Assembly: GCF_003258705.1 (NCBI RefSeq)
Contig: NZ_CP029480.1
Location: forward strand, 4,960,001-5,024,000
Length of the DNA: 64,000 nt
Direction: 5' to 3'
Source of the DNA: Arcticibacterium luteifluviistationis
Lineage (GTDB): Bacteria > Bacteroidota > Bacteroidia > Cytophagales > Spirosomataceae
Part shown: piece by piece, positions 44,098 to 52,455 of the stretch
Position numbering within the stretch: position 1 is the first letter of the stretch
Layout of the letters: the number at the start of each line of letters is the position of its first letter
Notes under the pieces: generated by a model
Databases searched by the model: none
What the model saw: the letters and a program-made list of their open reading frames with translations, nothing else
Told to the model about the DNA's origin: nothing
Translations under genes and position numbers: made by a program

Positions 44098-44859
44098 TTA
44101 TCTTTTTTTGTTTAATTCTATTAATTTCCACTCTCCGTTTAGTTCTTTAGTTAAAAGAACATCTACCTTAAAATCCTTATCATTTCCGAGAACGTTTATT
44201 TCTAATTGAGCCTTTCCATTTCCGTTCACATAATCAACATGCCCTGTCGGTATCATGCCGTAACCTGTTATTCCACCAGTTTCAGATAAGATTTCTTCGT
44301 TTTTCTCAATTTCTGTAATTGCTACTTTATAGGCATCGGATTCTTTCATTGCCGAAGCAACTAAGAAAAATAAAAGTGTATAAAAGCTAATGCCAACTAC
44401 TACTAATGTTAGTATTCTTGGAAGCCTTGCCGGCCTGTTGGGATTCTTAACTACAATTGCTTTTGTGGTTTTATCTCCAAGTCTTTTTTTTTCTTGGTTT
44501 GAAGCAAGAACTATAAATTCTATTGGCAGAATAATTAAAAACAGATTCCGAATGAATAACCTACCAAAAGAAGGAACCTTGTTCGGATTGTTTTCATCAC
44601 GCACCATAATTCCCATAATCCATTTACCAGGACTCATCCCTTTAATAGAATCCTTTGCAAAATATAGAAGTAAACCAATAATCATTGCTGGTAGGTGCCT
44701 AAATCTCAGCTCATCGAAATTATTTTCGCCCATAAAGTCTGTCTCATGTGTTAAGACTAGTGCTACTACCAAAAGAAGAGCAAAATAGTCAATTAAGAAT
44801 GCTGCTACTCTTCTTTTTCTACTTGATAAAACGGGCTCTTTCTCTAGATTTCGGTTCAT
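44098..44859 (-). CDS. RDD family membrane protein with Coa1-like C-terminal domain
   Basis: 253 aa. The N-terminal half is an RDD domain (RRVAAFLIDYFALLLVVALVL, then SIKGMSPGKWIMGIMVRDEN, the usual Arg-Asp-Asp type positions) with about three TM segments. A further TM segment precedes an extracytoplasmic tail (AYKVAITEIEKNEEILSETGGI, then GKAQLEINVLGNDKDFKVDVLLTKELNGEWKLIEL) resembling the Coa1/cytochrome oxidase assembly fold. The role is unknown. GATAACG-type sequences flank it in inverted orientation. Confidence 0.8.
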   Translation of the reverse strand: MNRNLEKEPVLSSRKRRVAAFLIDYFALLLVVALVLTHETDFMGENNFDELRFRHLPAMIIGLLLYFAKDSIKGMSPGKWIMGIMVRDENNPNKVPSFGRLFIRNLFLIILPIEFIVLASNQEKKRLGDKTTKAIVVKNPNRPARLPRILTLVVVGISFYTLLFFLVASAMKESDAYKVAITEIEKNEEILSETGGITGYGMIPTGHVDYVNGNGKAQLEINVLGNDKDFKVDVLLTKELNGEWKLIELNKKR

Positions 44860-45117
44860 AAATTGGTGGTTGGTTTTTTATTTCTGATAACGGCTGGGCT
44901 TTAATGTAGTGGCGGCTTAACCGGATGAATGTGTGCACTACACGTGAGTCAAATCTTTAATTTGTCTCAAATTGGTTTCTGTTCTCCTTTTTAGTCAAAT
45001 CAAAGATTTGGCGGTGCTTCAAGTTGGTTGGTTGTGTCCAGTTACTCATTACCAGCCATTACTTCAAGCCTCGTGTTATGGGAACCTGTTCTCTTTCATA
45101 GTTTAAATATTTTTATC
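44860..45117. repeat. Repeat-rich intergenic stretch in the island
   Basis: Holds GATAACGG (about 44888, mirror of GCGTTATC at 44052), the direct repeat AGTCAAATC (44947 and 44993), a palindrome CAAATC-aaa-GATTTG (44996-45010) and GTGTTATGGGAAC (about 45073), which mirrors CATAACA at 45805. No complete gene. Confidence 0.5.
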
Positions 45118-45236
45118 ATGAGCAATCAAATCACATATGATAGTTTTCCAAAAGTCGAAGTACTGTCTTCTATCACTGGAATATCTATTAATGAAATTAA
45201 TGATGAATATATTTCATTTATGAATCAATTTGGTTT
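45118..45236 (+). pseudogene. Possible 5' gene fragment
   Basis: ATG at 45118 opens MSNQITYDSFPKVEVLSSITG then INEINDEYISFMNQFG, which reads like the start of a real protein, but from about 45237 the frame is only antisense to the 45218-45781 gene. A gene cut off by the insertion of its neighbour would explain it. Weak, by-eye call. Confidence 0.3.
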
Positions 45237-45781
45237 CGTTCTTCGTCTGTCTTTAGATGATTCGGTAAGTCTTTTAAAAAATTTCGTCTTTGTTCTTTTA
45301 CGAAGTCGGGGTCTGATGTCTCTATACTCTCAATCTCTTCAATCATGTATTTACCGTTAATGGGATACTTTTCTTTAATTAATGAAATAGCTTCATCGCG
45401 AGGCAAGAGAAGAAAATGGTCGATGGTGTTGTTAAACAACTCTTGTCCTCTAAAAAACTGGTCTGTTTCAAATAGTTTATCGAAACGGTCTTTAAACGGT
45501 TCAAATATTTTGTTTGCCCAATCTTTTGATTCAAAAGTTTCTCTAATAACTTTTTCTGCTTTTAATTGTCCGTCAGCCTCAGCCCTTTCTTTCATAACTG
45601 AGGCATATTTTTTAAGTTCGTCAATTTTGAAAATGTCCATATATTCCTTCATTGACTCAATAGTAGATTTTAAGTTGTTTATTTGTTCTTTTTGGGAAGA
45701 TATTTGTTGCCTTAAAATCAATAAAATAGCACCAGAAGAAAAAACGGTTATTAGGGTTTGTATTATTGTGTTCGTATTCAT
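45218..45781 (-). CDS. Unknown membrane-anchored coiled-coil protein
   Basis: 187 aa. One N-terminal TM segment (TIIQTLITVFSSGAILLILR), then a coiled coil (QQISSQKEQINNLKSTIESMKEYM) and a charged helical domain with IEEIESIETSDPDFVKEQRRNF. No family recognised. It is flanked by inverted CATAACA-type ends and has repeat copy 2 26 bp upstream, like the protease gene with copy 1. Probably an accessory, recently acquired gene. Confidence 0.75.
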   Translation of the reverse strand: MNTNTIIQTLITVFSSGAILLILRQQISSQKEQINNLKSTIESMKEYMDIFKIDELKKYASVMKERAEADGQLKAEKVIRETFESKDWANKIFEPFKDRFDKLFETDQFFRGQELFNNTIDHFLLLPRDEAISLIKEKYPINGKYMIEEIESIETSDPDFVKEQRRNFLKDLPNHLKTDEERNQIDS

Positions 45782-45806
45782 TCTATATCATTATTTCAGT
45801 TTCTCA

Positions 45807-45881
45807 TAACATTAGTATAGACGCAAATTAGCCGTTTTTAATGGATAAAAACGGCTCAAAATCATAAATTGATTATTCGGT
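45807..45881. repeat. Intergenic repeat, copy 2
   Basis: Near-identical to 42162-42241, with the loop ATGGA in place of TCCGT; the stem arms AGCCGTTTTTA / TAAAAACGGCT are unchanged. It lies 26 bp upstream of the 45218-45781 gene. Confidence 0.75.
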
Positions 45882-45900
45882 ATCCGCCCTATAAAAACGC

Positions 45901-45932
45901 AAAAAGCCCACCTAAGTAAAACCTAGATGGGT
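45901..45932 (-). terminator. Terminator after the nitroreductase gene
   Basis: On the minus strand CCCATCTA pairs (one G-T) with TAGGTGGG, followed by CTTTTT. Confidence 0.75.
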
Positions 45933-45957
45933 AAATGTTAGCTGGAGTACTGAGGGC

Positions 45958-46632
45958 TTATTTCCAGCTTACAATATCATTAAAATCTCGTCTTGATTTT
46001 TCGAAAGGTGGGGCTGCTTTTCTGTGACCAAAAGCTACCATGAAAGACAAACCATATTTGTCTGTATCTATATCAAACTTCTCTCTTAATAAAGCTTCGG
46101 CTTTTTCTTGATGAAATCCTTCAATAGGACAACTGTCTATTCCTGTAAGTGCAGCGGCCGTCATCATGTTGCCTAAGGCTATATAGGTTTGTTTTGAAGC
46201 CCAATCAAACATCTTTTTATCACTGTCTAAATTGAAATCACGCTCTTGAAATTCTCTATAGAATTTTGAATACATCTCTATTGCTTCAGCCGGAAGTTGT
46301 TTCACATCTTTCATCATGTGCATGATATATTCCGAATCCCACTTTGTCATTGGAGCTTTCATGCTTAAGCCTAATATGAAATGACTAGCAGTATCTAACT
46401 TTAAAGGTGCTCCCCAAGCTACTGGCTTTAAAAGTTCGCGTAGTTCTTGGTCTTGTACCACCACAAAATGCCAAGGCTCAAAGCCAAAAGAACTTGGCGA
46501 CAAATTGGCGGTTTGTAAAATGAAATTTACCTCCTCATCAGACAACTTTTTTGTTGCGTCAAATTCTTTTGTAGCGTGTCTAAATTGAAACGCATTTATA
46601 ATGTCCTCTTGTGAAATATTTGGTGTGCTCAT
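45958..46632 (-). CDS. NAD(P)H-dependent nitroreductase (NfsB-like)
   Basis: 224 aa FMN-dependent oxidoreductase: FRHATKEFDATKKLSDEE opens the fold, LSPSSFGFEPWHFVVV is the FMN phosphate region, and ALGNMMTAAALTGIDSCPIEGF is the conserved C-terminal block. It reduces nitro-compounds, quinones or related substrates. It is divergent from an HxlR gene with overlapping promoters (104-bp gap), the classical arrangement for a redox-responsive regulator and its target. Confidence 0.92.
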   Translation of the reverse strand: MSTPNISQEDIINAFQFRHATKEFDATKKLSDEEVNFILQTANLSPSSFGFEPWHFVVVQDQELRELLKPVAWGAPLKLDTASHFILGLSMKAPMTKWDSEYIMHMMKDVKQLPAEAIEMYSKFYREFQERDFNLDSDKKMFDWASKQTYIALGNMMTAAALTGIDSCPIEGFHQEKAEALLREKFDIDTDKYGLSFMVAFGHRKAAPPFEKSRRDFNDIVSWK

Positions 46633-46648
46633 TCGCTTAAATCTTTGT

Positions 46649-46665
46649 ACTATAATTTTTATAGT
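46649..46665. promoter_or_regulatory. Palindromic operator candidate for HxlR
   Basis: ACTATAA-TTT-TTATAGT, perfect 7-bp arms. It covers the predicted transcription start of the nitroreductase gene and abuts the -33 element of hxlR. A further TATAGT lies at about 46678. Confidence 0.6.
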
Positions 46666-46701
46666 TGCAAAAGTATATATAGTCCTTTACCTTTGCAATA
46701 A
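46665..46701. promoter_or_regulatory. Face-to-face promoters of nitroreductase and hxlR
   Basis: Plus strand: TTG (46665-46667), 20 bp, TACCTTTG (46688-46695), for hxlR. Minus strand: TTATTG (complement of 46696-46701), 20 bp, TACTTTTG (complement of 46668-46675), for the nitroreductase. Both fit the Bacteroidota rule TTG-N20-TAnnTTTG and occupy the same ~35 bp. Confidence 0.65.
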
Positions 46702-46736
46702 CGGTCAAAAAGGATAGTTTAAAATTTATTTGAAAT

Positions 46737-47072
46737 ATGTATACGTTTAAAGGAAAGGAATACCCATGCTGTGCCAGTTTAACCATGGGAATGATAGGTG
46801 GCAAATGGAAAACAGTCATTTTGTTTCACTTAAGAAATGGCAAGCTTCGTTATAATGAGCTCCGCAAAGAAATGCCTACCGTAACAGAGCGTACGCTAAG
46901 CCTTCAGTTAAAAACGCTGGAAGAAGATGGCATCATAAAAAGAACGGTTTACACCTCTAAACCTCCTTTAAAAGTAGAATATTCCTTAACCGATTTTGGT
47001 CAAACTTTAATGCCCGTGGTGACTTCTATAGCAGAATGGGGCGTTTATGCGGTAGAAAATCATGCGGATTAA
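46737..47072 (+). CDS. HxlR family (winged-helix) transcriptional regulator
   Basis: 111 aa. Starts YTFKGKEYPCCASLTMGMIGGKWKTVILFHL, with a Cys-Cys pair at about 11-12 (possible redox sensor, as in YodB/CatR). The winged helix KLRYNELRKEMPTVTERTLSLQLKTLEEDGIIKRTVY is typical of HxlR proteins. It probably represses itself and the divergent nitroreductase via the palindrome at 46649-46665. Confidence 0.92.
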   Translation: MYTFKGKEYPCCASLTMGMIGGKWKTVILFHLRNGKLRYNELRKEMPTVTERTLSLQLKTLEEDGIIKRTVYTSKPPLKVEYSLTDFGQTLMPVVTSIAEWGVYAVENHAD

Positions 47073-47084
47073 AGGCTAATTTTG

Positions 47085-47137
47085 AGTCTGATTGAAAACA
47101 ATTATCCTTTGTTTGACAATTCCCTTTCAATCAGACT
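47085..47137. terminator. Long stem-loop between convergent hxlR and phoD-like genes
   Basis: AGTCTGATTGAAA (47085-47097) and TTTCAATCAGACT (47125-47137) form a perfect 13-bp stem with a 27-nt loop. Confidence 0.75.
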
Positions 47138-47152
47138 TTAGGTAAGAAAAGC

Positions 47153-48652
47153 CTACTTCCCTACCGGAGTTAACTTACTATAAGGCACCGTATGCTCCTC
47201 CATGATATTACCTAATTCATCTATTAATCTGAAGGTAACTATTGGTTCAGTTCCTTCCATGTTAAATGTAAACTCGCCAAAAGCCTTTAATCCAAGACCA
47301 AGGTAGCCGAACATTTGACTTGATGAATCTTTCGCAATTCCTTCTGGACCTGGTACACCGCCTAAAGAGGCTGGTCCAAATTCGTAAAACTCAAATCCTG
47401 AATCTCTAGGAATAGTAAAACCACGTGCACCGTGTCGGTCTCCGCTAAGTAATAGTACTCCAGGTATGTTTTCGGTTTCTATAAACTTATAAATTTCTTC
47501 ACGTGCCTGCGTATCCCATGTTCCCCATGAGTCTTTTCCATTAGAGATATAATCGCTCCACATGGTTCCACTCGAAATAATTTTAAAAGGTGCAGTAGAT
47601 TTTGCCAAGACATTTTTCAACCAGCTAAGCTGCTCTTTGCCCAAATAGGAATCATATTGTCCTCTTTGCTCCACCGTACGATAAGACCTCGTATCAAGCA
47701 TTATTATTTCTAATTGCCCTATTCGCGTATTGAAGTTAATACCTTCTATATCCGTTTTAGGGTTATTCCAGTTTTCACGCCATAAATTTCGGAGTTCCGT
47801 TCTGTCTTCTTTAGTAAACCATTCTGGCAGACCGCTGAGGTCGTTGTTAAGGTAATCGTGGTCGTCCCAGGCTGCATATAAAGGAACATTAGCCGATAAA
47901 TTTTGCCAAGCCTCAGAAACATCACGGAGCAAATAATCGGTCCTATGCATGCTCATATTATTTTCTCTATCATCCACCGCAAGGTCACCCAAAAGCATCA
48001 TGGCTATTGGTTCTCTTTTTAAAATAGCATCCACTAGGTTTGGGTTATGAAGACCTACTTTATGGAAATCTGAAGCAAAAGCTAATCTTAAACCTATCTT
48101 ATCGTCAATTTTTGAAGTGGTTTCAAATGCTCCTCCTCCTATTTTGGTACCTCGTGACAGTACCACATATTTATACTTGGTGGCCGGAGATAAATCATTT
48201 AATACTATTCGTTCTTCCTTTCCTGCCACTGCAGGTTTTAAGGTATACGTTTTTTCAGTCTTAGTACCTAAGGCAGTTACTTTAATACGAATTGGGCGTT
48301 TGTTTGATGGCCTTAGCCAAATGCTTACTCCATTCTCTTTTATATCACCCAGCATTGGCCCTGCCATTAAGGGCATCTTGTTTTGGGCGGCCGCCTTAAC
48401 TATTCTACTATCTGTAAAGTCAATCTTTTTGTCTTTCTCAAAAACGCTTCTAGCATCAAGATAAAACTGCCTAACATTAGCAGGCAAAGTGGTATAACTC
48501 TCCAGCAGCATGGTGTCAATTTCCAAACTCCCCATGTGTGCTTGTCTCAAAGTGACGTCGTAACGTTTTGAAACAACTTCTGTGGTTTGACAAAAAGCAG
48601 TATTGCTTATAAGAGCAAAGAGAAATAGACCAATTAGTTGCTTTAATCTCAT
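47153..48652 (-). CDS. PhoD-like alkaline phosphatase/metallophosphoesterase
   Basis: 499 aa with a signal peptide (LIGLFLFALISNTAFC). A beta-sandwich N-terminal domain is followed by the metal-binding core: ASDFHKVG, LLGDLAVDD, AAWDDHDYLNND and LSGDRHGAR, the Fe/Ca sites of PhoD. It cleaves phosphoesters (or is an exported phosphodiesterase). The C-terminal TFRLIDELGNIMEEH is repeated in a remnant at 43944-44024. Confidence 0.85.
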   Translation of the reverse strand: MRLKQLIGLFLFALISNTAFCQTTEVVSKRYDVTLRQAHMGSLEIDTMLLESYTTLPANVRQFYLDARSVFEKDKKIDFTDSRIVKAAAQNKMPLMAGPMLGDIKENGVSIWLRPSNKRPIRIKVTALGTKTEKTYTLKPAVAGKEERIVLNDLSPATKYKYVVLSRGTKIGGGAFETTSKIDDKIGLRLAFASDFHKVGLHNPNLVDAILKREPIAMMLLGDLAVDDRENNMSMHRTDYLLRDVSEAWQNLSANVPLYAAWDDHDYLNNDLSGLPEWFTKEDRTELRNLWRENWNNPKTDIEGINFNTRIGQLEIIMLDTRSYRTVEQRGQYDSYLGKEQLSWLKNVLAKSTAPFKIISSGTMWSDYISNGKDSWGTWDTQAREEIYKFIETENIPGVLLLSGDRHGARGFTIPRDSGFEFYEFGPASLGGVPGPEGIAKDSSSQMFGYLGLGLKAFGEFTFNMEGTEPIVTFRLIDELGNIMEEHTVPYSKLTPVGK

Positions 48653-48819
48653 TATGTATAGTATTTCCTAAGGTTTAGAGTATGTTCTGGCTTCATGCTT
48701 TTGAAGCGTCCAAATTTATGAATTTCAGCTAAACTTGGTCATTAGCAGCATTACTTAATTAAACCTTCTGTCGACCAAATCGACTATTACCATTGAAGTA
48801 ATAAAGCTATGGTTTGGCA

Positions 48820-49584
48820 TTACATATTATAGACACCCCCATTAATATCTAGTGTAGCACCAGTAATAAAGCCGTCGTATTCGGACGCCAAATATAAAAC
48901 CGCTCTTGCTACGTCAGCTGCGTTACCTGCTCGCTGAATAGGAATGCCAGCTGTAGTGGCATCTGCTGATTCTTTTGTGGTATGGGTGTTGTGAAATGAA
49001 GTTCCTAGAATAAGACCCGGAGATACGGCGTTGACTCTAATGCCTTGTGGTCCGAGTTCTGTAGAAAGTGCTCGCGTAAATGTTAGAATAGCACCTTTGC
49101 TGGTAGCATAAACTAGTGAGCCTGGGTGACCACCCTTACGCCCAGCCAGTGATGCTAAATTAACAATACTGCTATTCTCATTTTTTGCTAGATAGGGAGA
49201 TGCAGCTTTCGTCACAAACATCATGGATGTAAGGTTTATATCCATTACTTTATGCCAAAATTCAGCTTCCATTTCACCCAGCATTTTACGGGCTACAAGT
49301 GAACCAGCATTATTTATCAGGATATCCAAACCACCTAAGGCCTTTACCGTTTTTTCCACCAAAGCATTTGCATCGGCTTCTTTTGTTAAATCACCACTTA
49401 TTGCCACCGCTTTTTGTCCTTTGCTTGTGGCGTATTCTACCAATTCATTCGCAGTATCTGCACTAGAAAAATAATGGATGGCAACATTGGCACCGCTATC
49501 AATAAAGTGTCTGGTGATTGATTCACCAATCCCCTGAGCACCAGCCGTGACCAGCACCTTTTTTCCTGTTAATTTATTGTTCAT
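48820..49584 (-). CDS. Short-chain dehydrogenase (3-oxoacyl-ACP reductase-like)
   Basis: 254 aa SDR: TAGAQGIGESI cofactor loop, NNAG in ILINNAGSL, catalytic Ser and YATSK (VYATSKGAILTF), and C-terminal FITGATLDINGGVY. Substrate unknown. It is single, with a 160-bp gap to the phoD-like gene; not clearly in an operon. Confidence 0.9.
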   Translation of the reverse strand: MNNKLTGKKVLVTAGAQGIGESITRHFIDSGANVAIHYFSSADTANELVEYATSKGQKAVAISGDLTKEADANALVEKTVKALGGLDILINNAGSLVARKMLGEMEAEFWHKVMDINLTSMMFVTKAASPYLAKNENSSIVNLASLAGRKGGHPGSLVYATSKGAILTFTRALSTELGPQGIRVNAVSPGLILGTSFHNTHTTKESADATTAGIPIQRAGNAADVARAVLYLASEYDGFITGATLDINGGVYNM

Positions 49585-49775
49585 ATTTTATATTGACTTG
49601 TTAAAATTTAGGTTTTAGAATTATTGTTGTGTCTATTTTCATTCAAATTACTCCATACAAATATAGAAACCACGGCACCAAAGGTTAACAAAAAATCAAA
49701 TCCTTGTTTTTTTGTTACAATCGGTCATGCTTATTTCATTATATATTAAGAGTTTGGCTAAAAGTCAAGGGCTAG

Positions 49776-50426
49776 TTATAGCTTTTCCACCGCTGGTTGC
49801 ATTTCTTGTTTACGATAATGGTTTAGTAAAATTTTAAACAATTCATAAGAAGCACCACCAATCAGAAACAGGTATGCCTCTTCATAAAAAGGTCCTTTAA
49901 AGATTATCCAAAAGAAAAGTATGACCGTATGAAGCATCCAAAAATTCCTATTGATTTCAGAAAGTCTTTCCGCTATTCCAAGCAAGCACATTGCTCCAAT
50001 AATATATAAAATTGCTATCTCAAAAACAGCTAGAAACTCATTCTTTAAAACTTCAAGGGCTGCTATAATAATCAGATTTACAAGGGTCAGTATTTTCCAG
50101 AACAAATTATCTACTTTCTTTCCGAGTAGATTCCCAAAAATCACAATCATTCCATGAATACGCATGTACAATTCATCGAATATACCGTAATAGAGACTAA
50201 ATGCCATAAATAGCAGATAACCTATTAATAAAATCACCGTTGTTGCTCTTTTCTTTTTTGAGTAATCATCTAAATAATAATCTGCTAAGGCGATATAAAA
50301 AAAGTGAGCTATTTGCCACAAAATAAGCTTTACAGGTATTATTTCATGAGTTACATGGAGGTAAAGAATTATTATTAATGTGGTTTGAAAAATAAGATTG
50401 AGTTTTCTTCTTAATTGCTCCGACAT
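49776..50426 (-). CDS. Unknown six-TM membrane protein
   Basis: 216 aa with about six hydrophobic segments (roughly 10-30, 40-58, 62-82, 90-110, 120-150 and 160-195), Ile/Leu-rich, with no signature I recognise. AERLSEINRNFWMLH lies near the third quarter. A degenerate copy of the island repeat sits 74 bp upstream (50500-50556), so it may belong to the same type of accessory gene. Confidence 0.6.
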   Translation of the reverse strand: MSEQLRRKLNLIFQTTLIIILYLHVTHEIIPVKLILWQIAHFFYIALADYYLDDYSKKKRATTVILLIGYLLFMAFSLYYGIFDELYMRIHGMIVIFGNLLGKKVDNLFWKILTLVNLIIIAALEVLKNEFLAVFEIAILYIIGAMCLLGIAERLSEINRNFWMLHTVILFFWIIFKGPFYEEAYLFLIGGASYELFKILLNHYRKQEMQPAVEKL

Positions 50427-50783
50427 GAAATATGTGAAATTAATTCTGCGATTAATGCCAATTTACGTATATCGATTACTCCAAATTAGACTACACTTCA
50501 AATTACCCGTTTTATGACACAAAAACGATTTCAAATAATAAATTGATTATTTGGTAACTTGCATACAACTCAAGCTTATAGAAAGACTTAAGCACTTTTT
50601 CGGCTGGAAAATTCGCAATAACTACAATTCCAAATGCACTGGGAATGAGTAAAAGTTTTAAATATATCTTAAAGTATATTTTAGAACGTTTAAAAGAGGG
50701 CTATTACCATTAATTATTAGGCTTAAAGAGATTGATAAACTTGGTATAACAGTGATATAAATGGCCATTAAAAGGAGAGGCTA
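50427..50783. repeat. Degenerate intergenic repeat copy 3, otherwise featureless
   Basis: 50500-50556 matches the core of copies 1 and 2 (AATTAxCCGTTTT, then AAATTGATTATTTGGT) with a decayed stem. The rest has an AAATATA / TATATTT inverted pair but no gene. Confidence 0.5.
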
Positions 50784-51665
50784 TCACTTTTTTAATTCTG
50801 GAAATGGAATATATGTACTGTCTCCAGGTACTTTAGGAAACCTCTTTTCTTGCCAGTCTTCCTTGGCTTTTTTTAAACGGTCTTTATCATGTGAAACAAA
50901 ATTCCACATCAAAAAACGTTCTTCAGGTAATGGTTCGCCACCAAAAAGTAAAATCTGCGTGCCCTTATCTAAACAAATTTCACATTCATCATCCATCTTA
51001 CTTATGAGCATTTGTCCTGCATTAACTTTTTGATTTTGTGTAGTTATGGAGCCTTTTACTATCACAAAAGCTACTTCGCCTTTCAGCTTTCCTTTTAAGT
51101 CCAAAGTGTTTGCCTCTTCAGCAAAAATATCAACCATGAACAACCGAGAATAGCCCTGAAGAGGCGATGATTTCCCAAATCCATTTCCAGCAACGAGCTT
51201 TATATTTAGTTTGCCTACTTTCCAACTTGGCACTTCATTACTAGGAATAAAATCAAAACGTGGCTCTATTTCTTCCTTATCTTTTGGTAAGGCTACCCAT
51301 ATTTGATAACCGTGTAAAACGAATTCTTCATCATTCCTTTTATTAGCTGGGGTTCTTTCGGTATGTGTTACTCCACTGCCTGAAGTCATGAAGCCCACGT
51401 CACCTGCATTTATGATTTTCACCGTTCCGGTGCTGTCTTTATGCTCTATTTCTCCTTCAAAAAGATAAGTTAATGTACTTAAGCCAGTATGAGGGTGCTG
51501 GTCTACATCTATATATTTACCATTTCCTATAGTCGCTGGCCCCATGTGGTCTATAAAAGTGAATGGCCCTACCTGACGCTTCTTCCTAAACGGCAGCAGC
51601 CTTCCCACCATAAATTTGCCTAGGTCAGTCTGTCTTTCGTCTACAATAAGTTTATTATTTGCCAC
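50784..51665 (-). CDS. Pirin family protein
   Basis: 293 aa bicupin. The N-terminal cupin has the metal ligands (HPHTGLSTLTYLFEGEIEHKD) and FTFIDHMGPA; a second cupin follows with LDLKGKLKGEVAFVIVKG. Pirins bind Fe and some have quercetinase or redox-sensing activity. Length is normal for the family. It is transcribed alone, 47 bp after the AlkD gene's start side. Confidence 0.93.
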   Translation of the reverse strand: MANNKLIVDERQTDLGKFMVGRLLPFRKKRQVGPFTFIDHMGPATIGNGKYIDVDQHPHTGLSTLTYLFEGEIEHKDSTGTVKIINAGDVGFMTSGSGVTHTERTPANKRNDEEFVLHGYQIWVALPKDKEEIEPRFDFIPSNEVPSWKVGKLNIKLVAGNGFGKSSPLQGYSRLFMVDIFAEEANTLDLKGKLKGEVAFVIVKGSITTQNQKVNAGQMLISKMDDECEICLDKGTQILLFGGEPLPEERFLMWNFVSHDKDRLKKAKEDWQEKRFPKVPGDSTYIPFPELKK

Positions 51666-51712
51666 CTTATATTAAGTTTATACTTATTAAAGATACTTGG
51701 TTTTCATTAATC

Positions 51713-52360
51713 TTATTTGGCCAAACCTAAATAGTATTTCCTAAGCTCAGGATTAAACTTTTCAATCGCAAATCTCAGTGTCACACGTGACATGGTGGCC
51801 GCATGTTTATCTAAAAATAGCTTTAATCTTTCCTCATCTCTTTTGCCTGCTTCTCTAATCCAGCTGCCCACAGCGGTTTGAACAAAGTGTTCTTTATCAT
51901 TCACCAAAATCTCAGCAATTTTGAATGTATCATCTATTTCGTTTTTCCGAATAAAGTAATAGGTACTCACTATGGCAGTTCGCCGCTCCATAGGATTCTG
52001 GGATTTCGCTAAATCATATAGTGGTGTTTTATCCTTACCGAACAAATACCCACCGACTACATAGGGTGCAGCCCTATCTACCATGCCCCAGTTATTAATG
52101 TATTCATGATGAGTCAGGTAGGTTTTAAAAGCCTCGTACTTTTCTTTTTCTGTAGTTTTTTTATCACGTGCTTTCCAGTCTAAAACTGAAACAGCACCCA
52201 GCCTGTGGTCGTCATTTTTACTTTTAAGTAATGACACCACCTCCTCTAAAGACATATTCTGAAATTCTTTTGCCAAAGAAAACAACTCCTTTTTAGGAAT
52301 GGCTCCCGAATATTCTTGACCAATGATTTCCAAACTATCTTTAAAGTCCTGAGCTGTCAT
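51713..52360 (-). CDS. DNA alkylation repair protein (AlkD-like)
   Basis: 215 aa, all-helical HEAT-like repeat protein with VLDWKARDKKTTEKEKYEAFKTYLTHHEYINNWGMVDRAAPYVVGGYL, the AlkD core containing the Trp-Asp type residues used for alkylpurine excision. It removes 3-methyladenine and 7-methylguanine without a base flip. A single gene, minus strand. Confidence 0.88.
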   Translation of the reverse strand: MTAQDFKDSLEIIGQEYSGAIPKKELFSLAKEFQNMSLEEVVSLLKSKNDDHRLGAVSVLDWKARDKKTTEKEKYEAFKTYLTHHEYINNWGMVDRAAPYVVGGYLFGKDKTPLYDLAKSQNPMERRTAIVSTYYFIRKNEIDDTFKIAEILVNDKEHFVQTAVGSWIREAGKRDEERLKLFLDKHAATMSRVTLRFAIEKFNPELRKYYLGLAK

Positions 52361-52455
52361 AATCTATATTAAATTACATCCTTCGGCAATCAATTTTTCA
52401 GCTTTCTATAGCATTATTTATAAGGAATTTAGAGTTCAAAATACTGAAGCTCAAA

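Noticed and set aside
40261-46000. Integron attC sites
   Set aside because: The short flanking sequences do not fit the GTTRRRY/RYYYAAC pair and no integrase is in the window.
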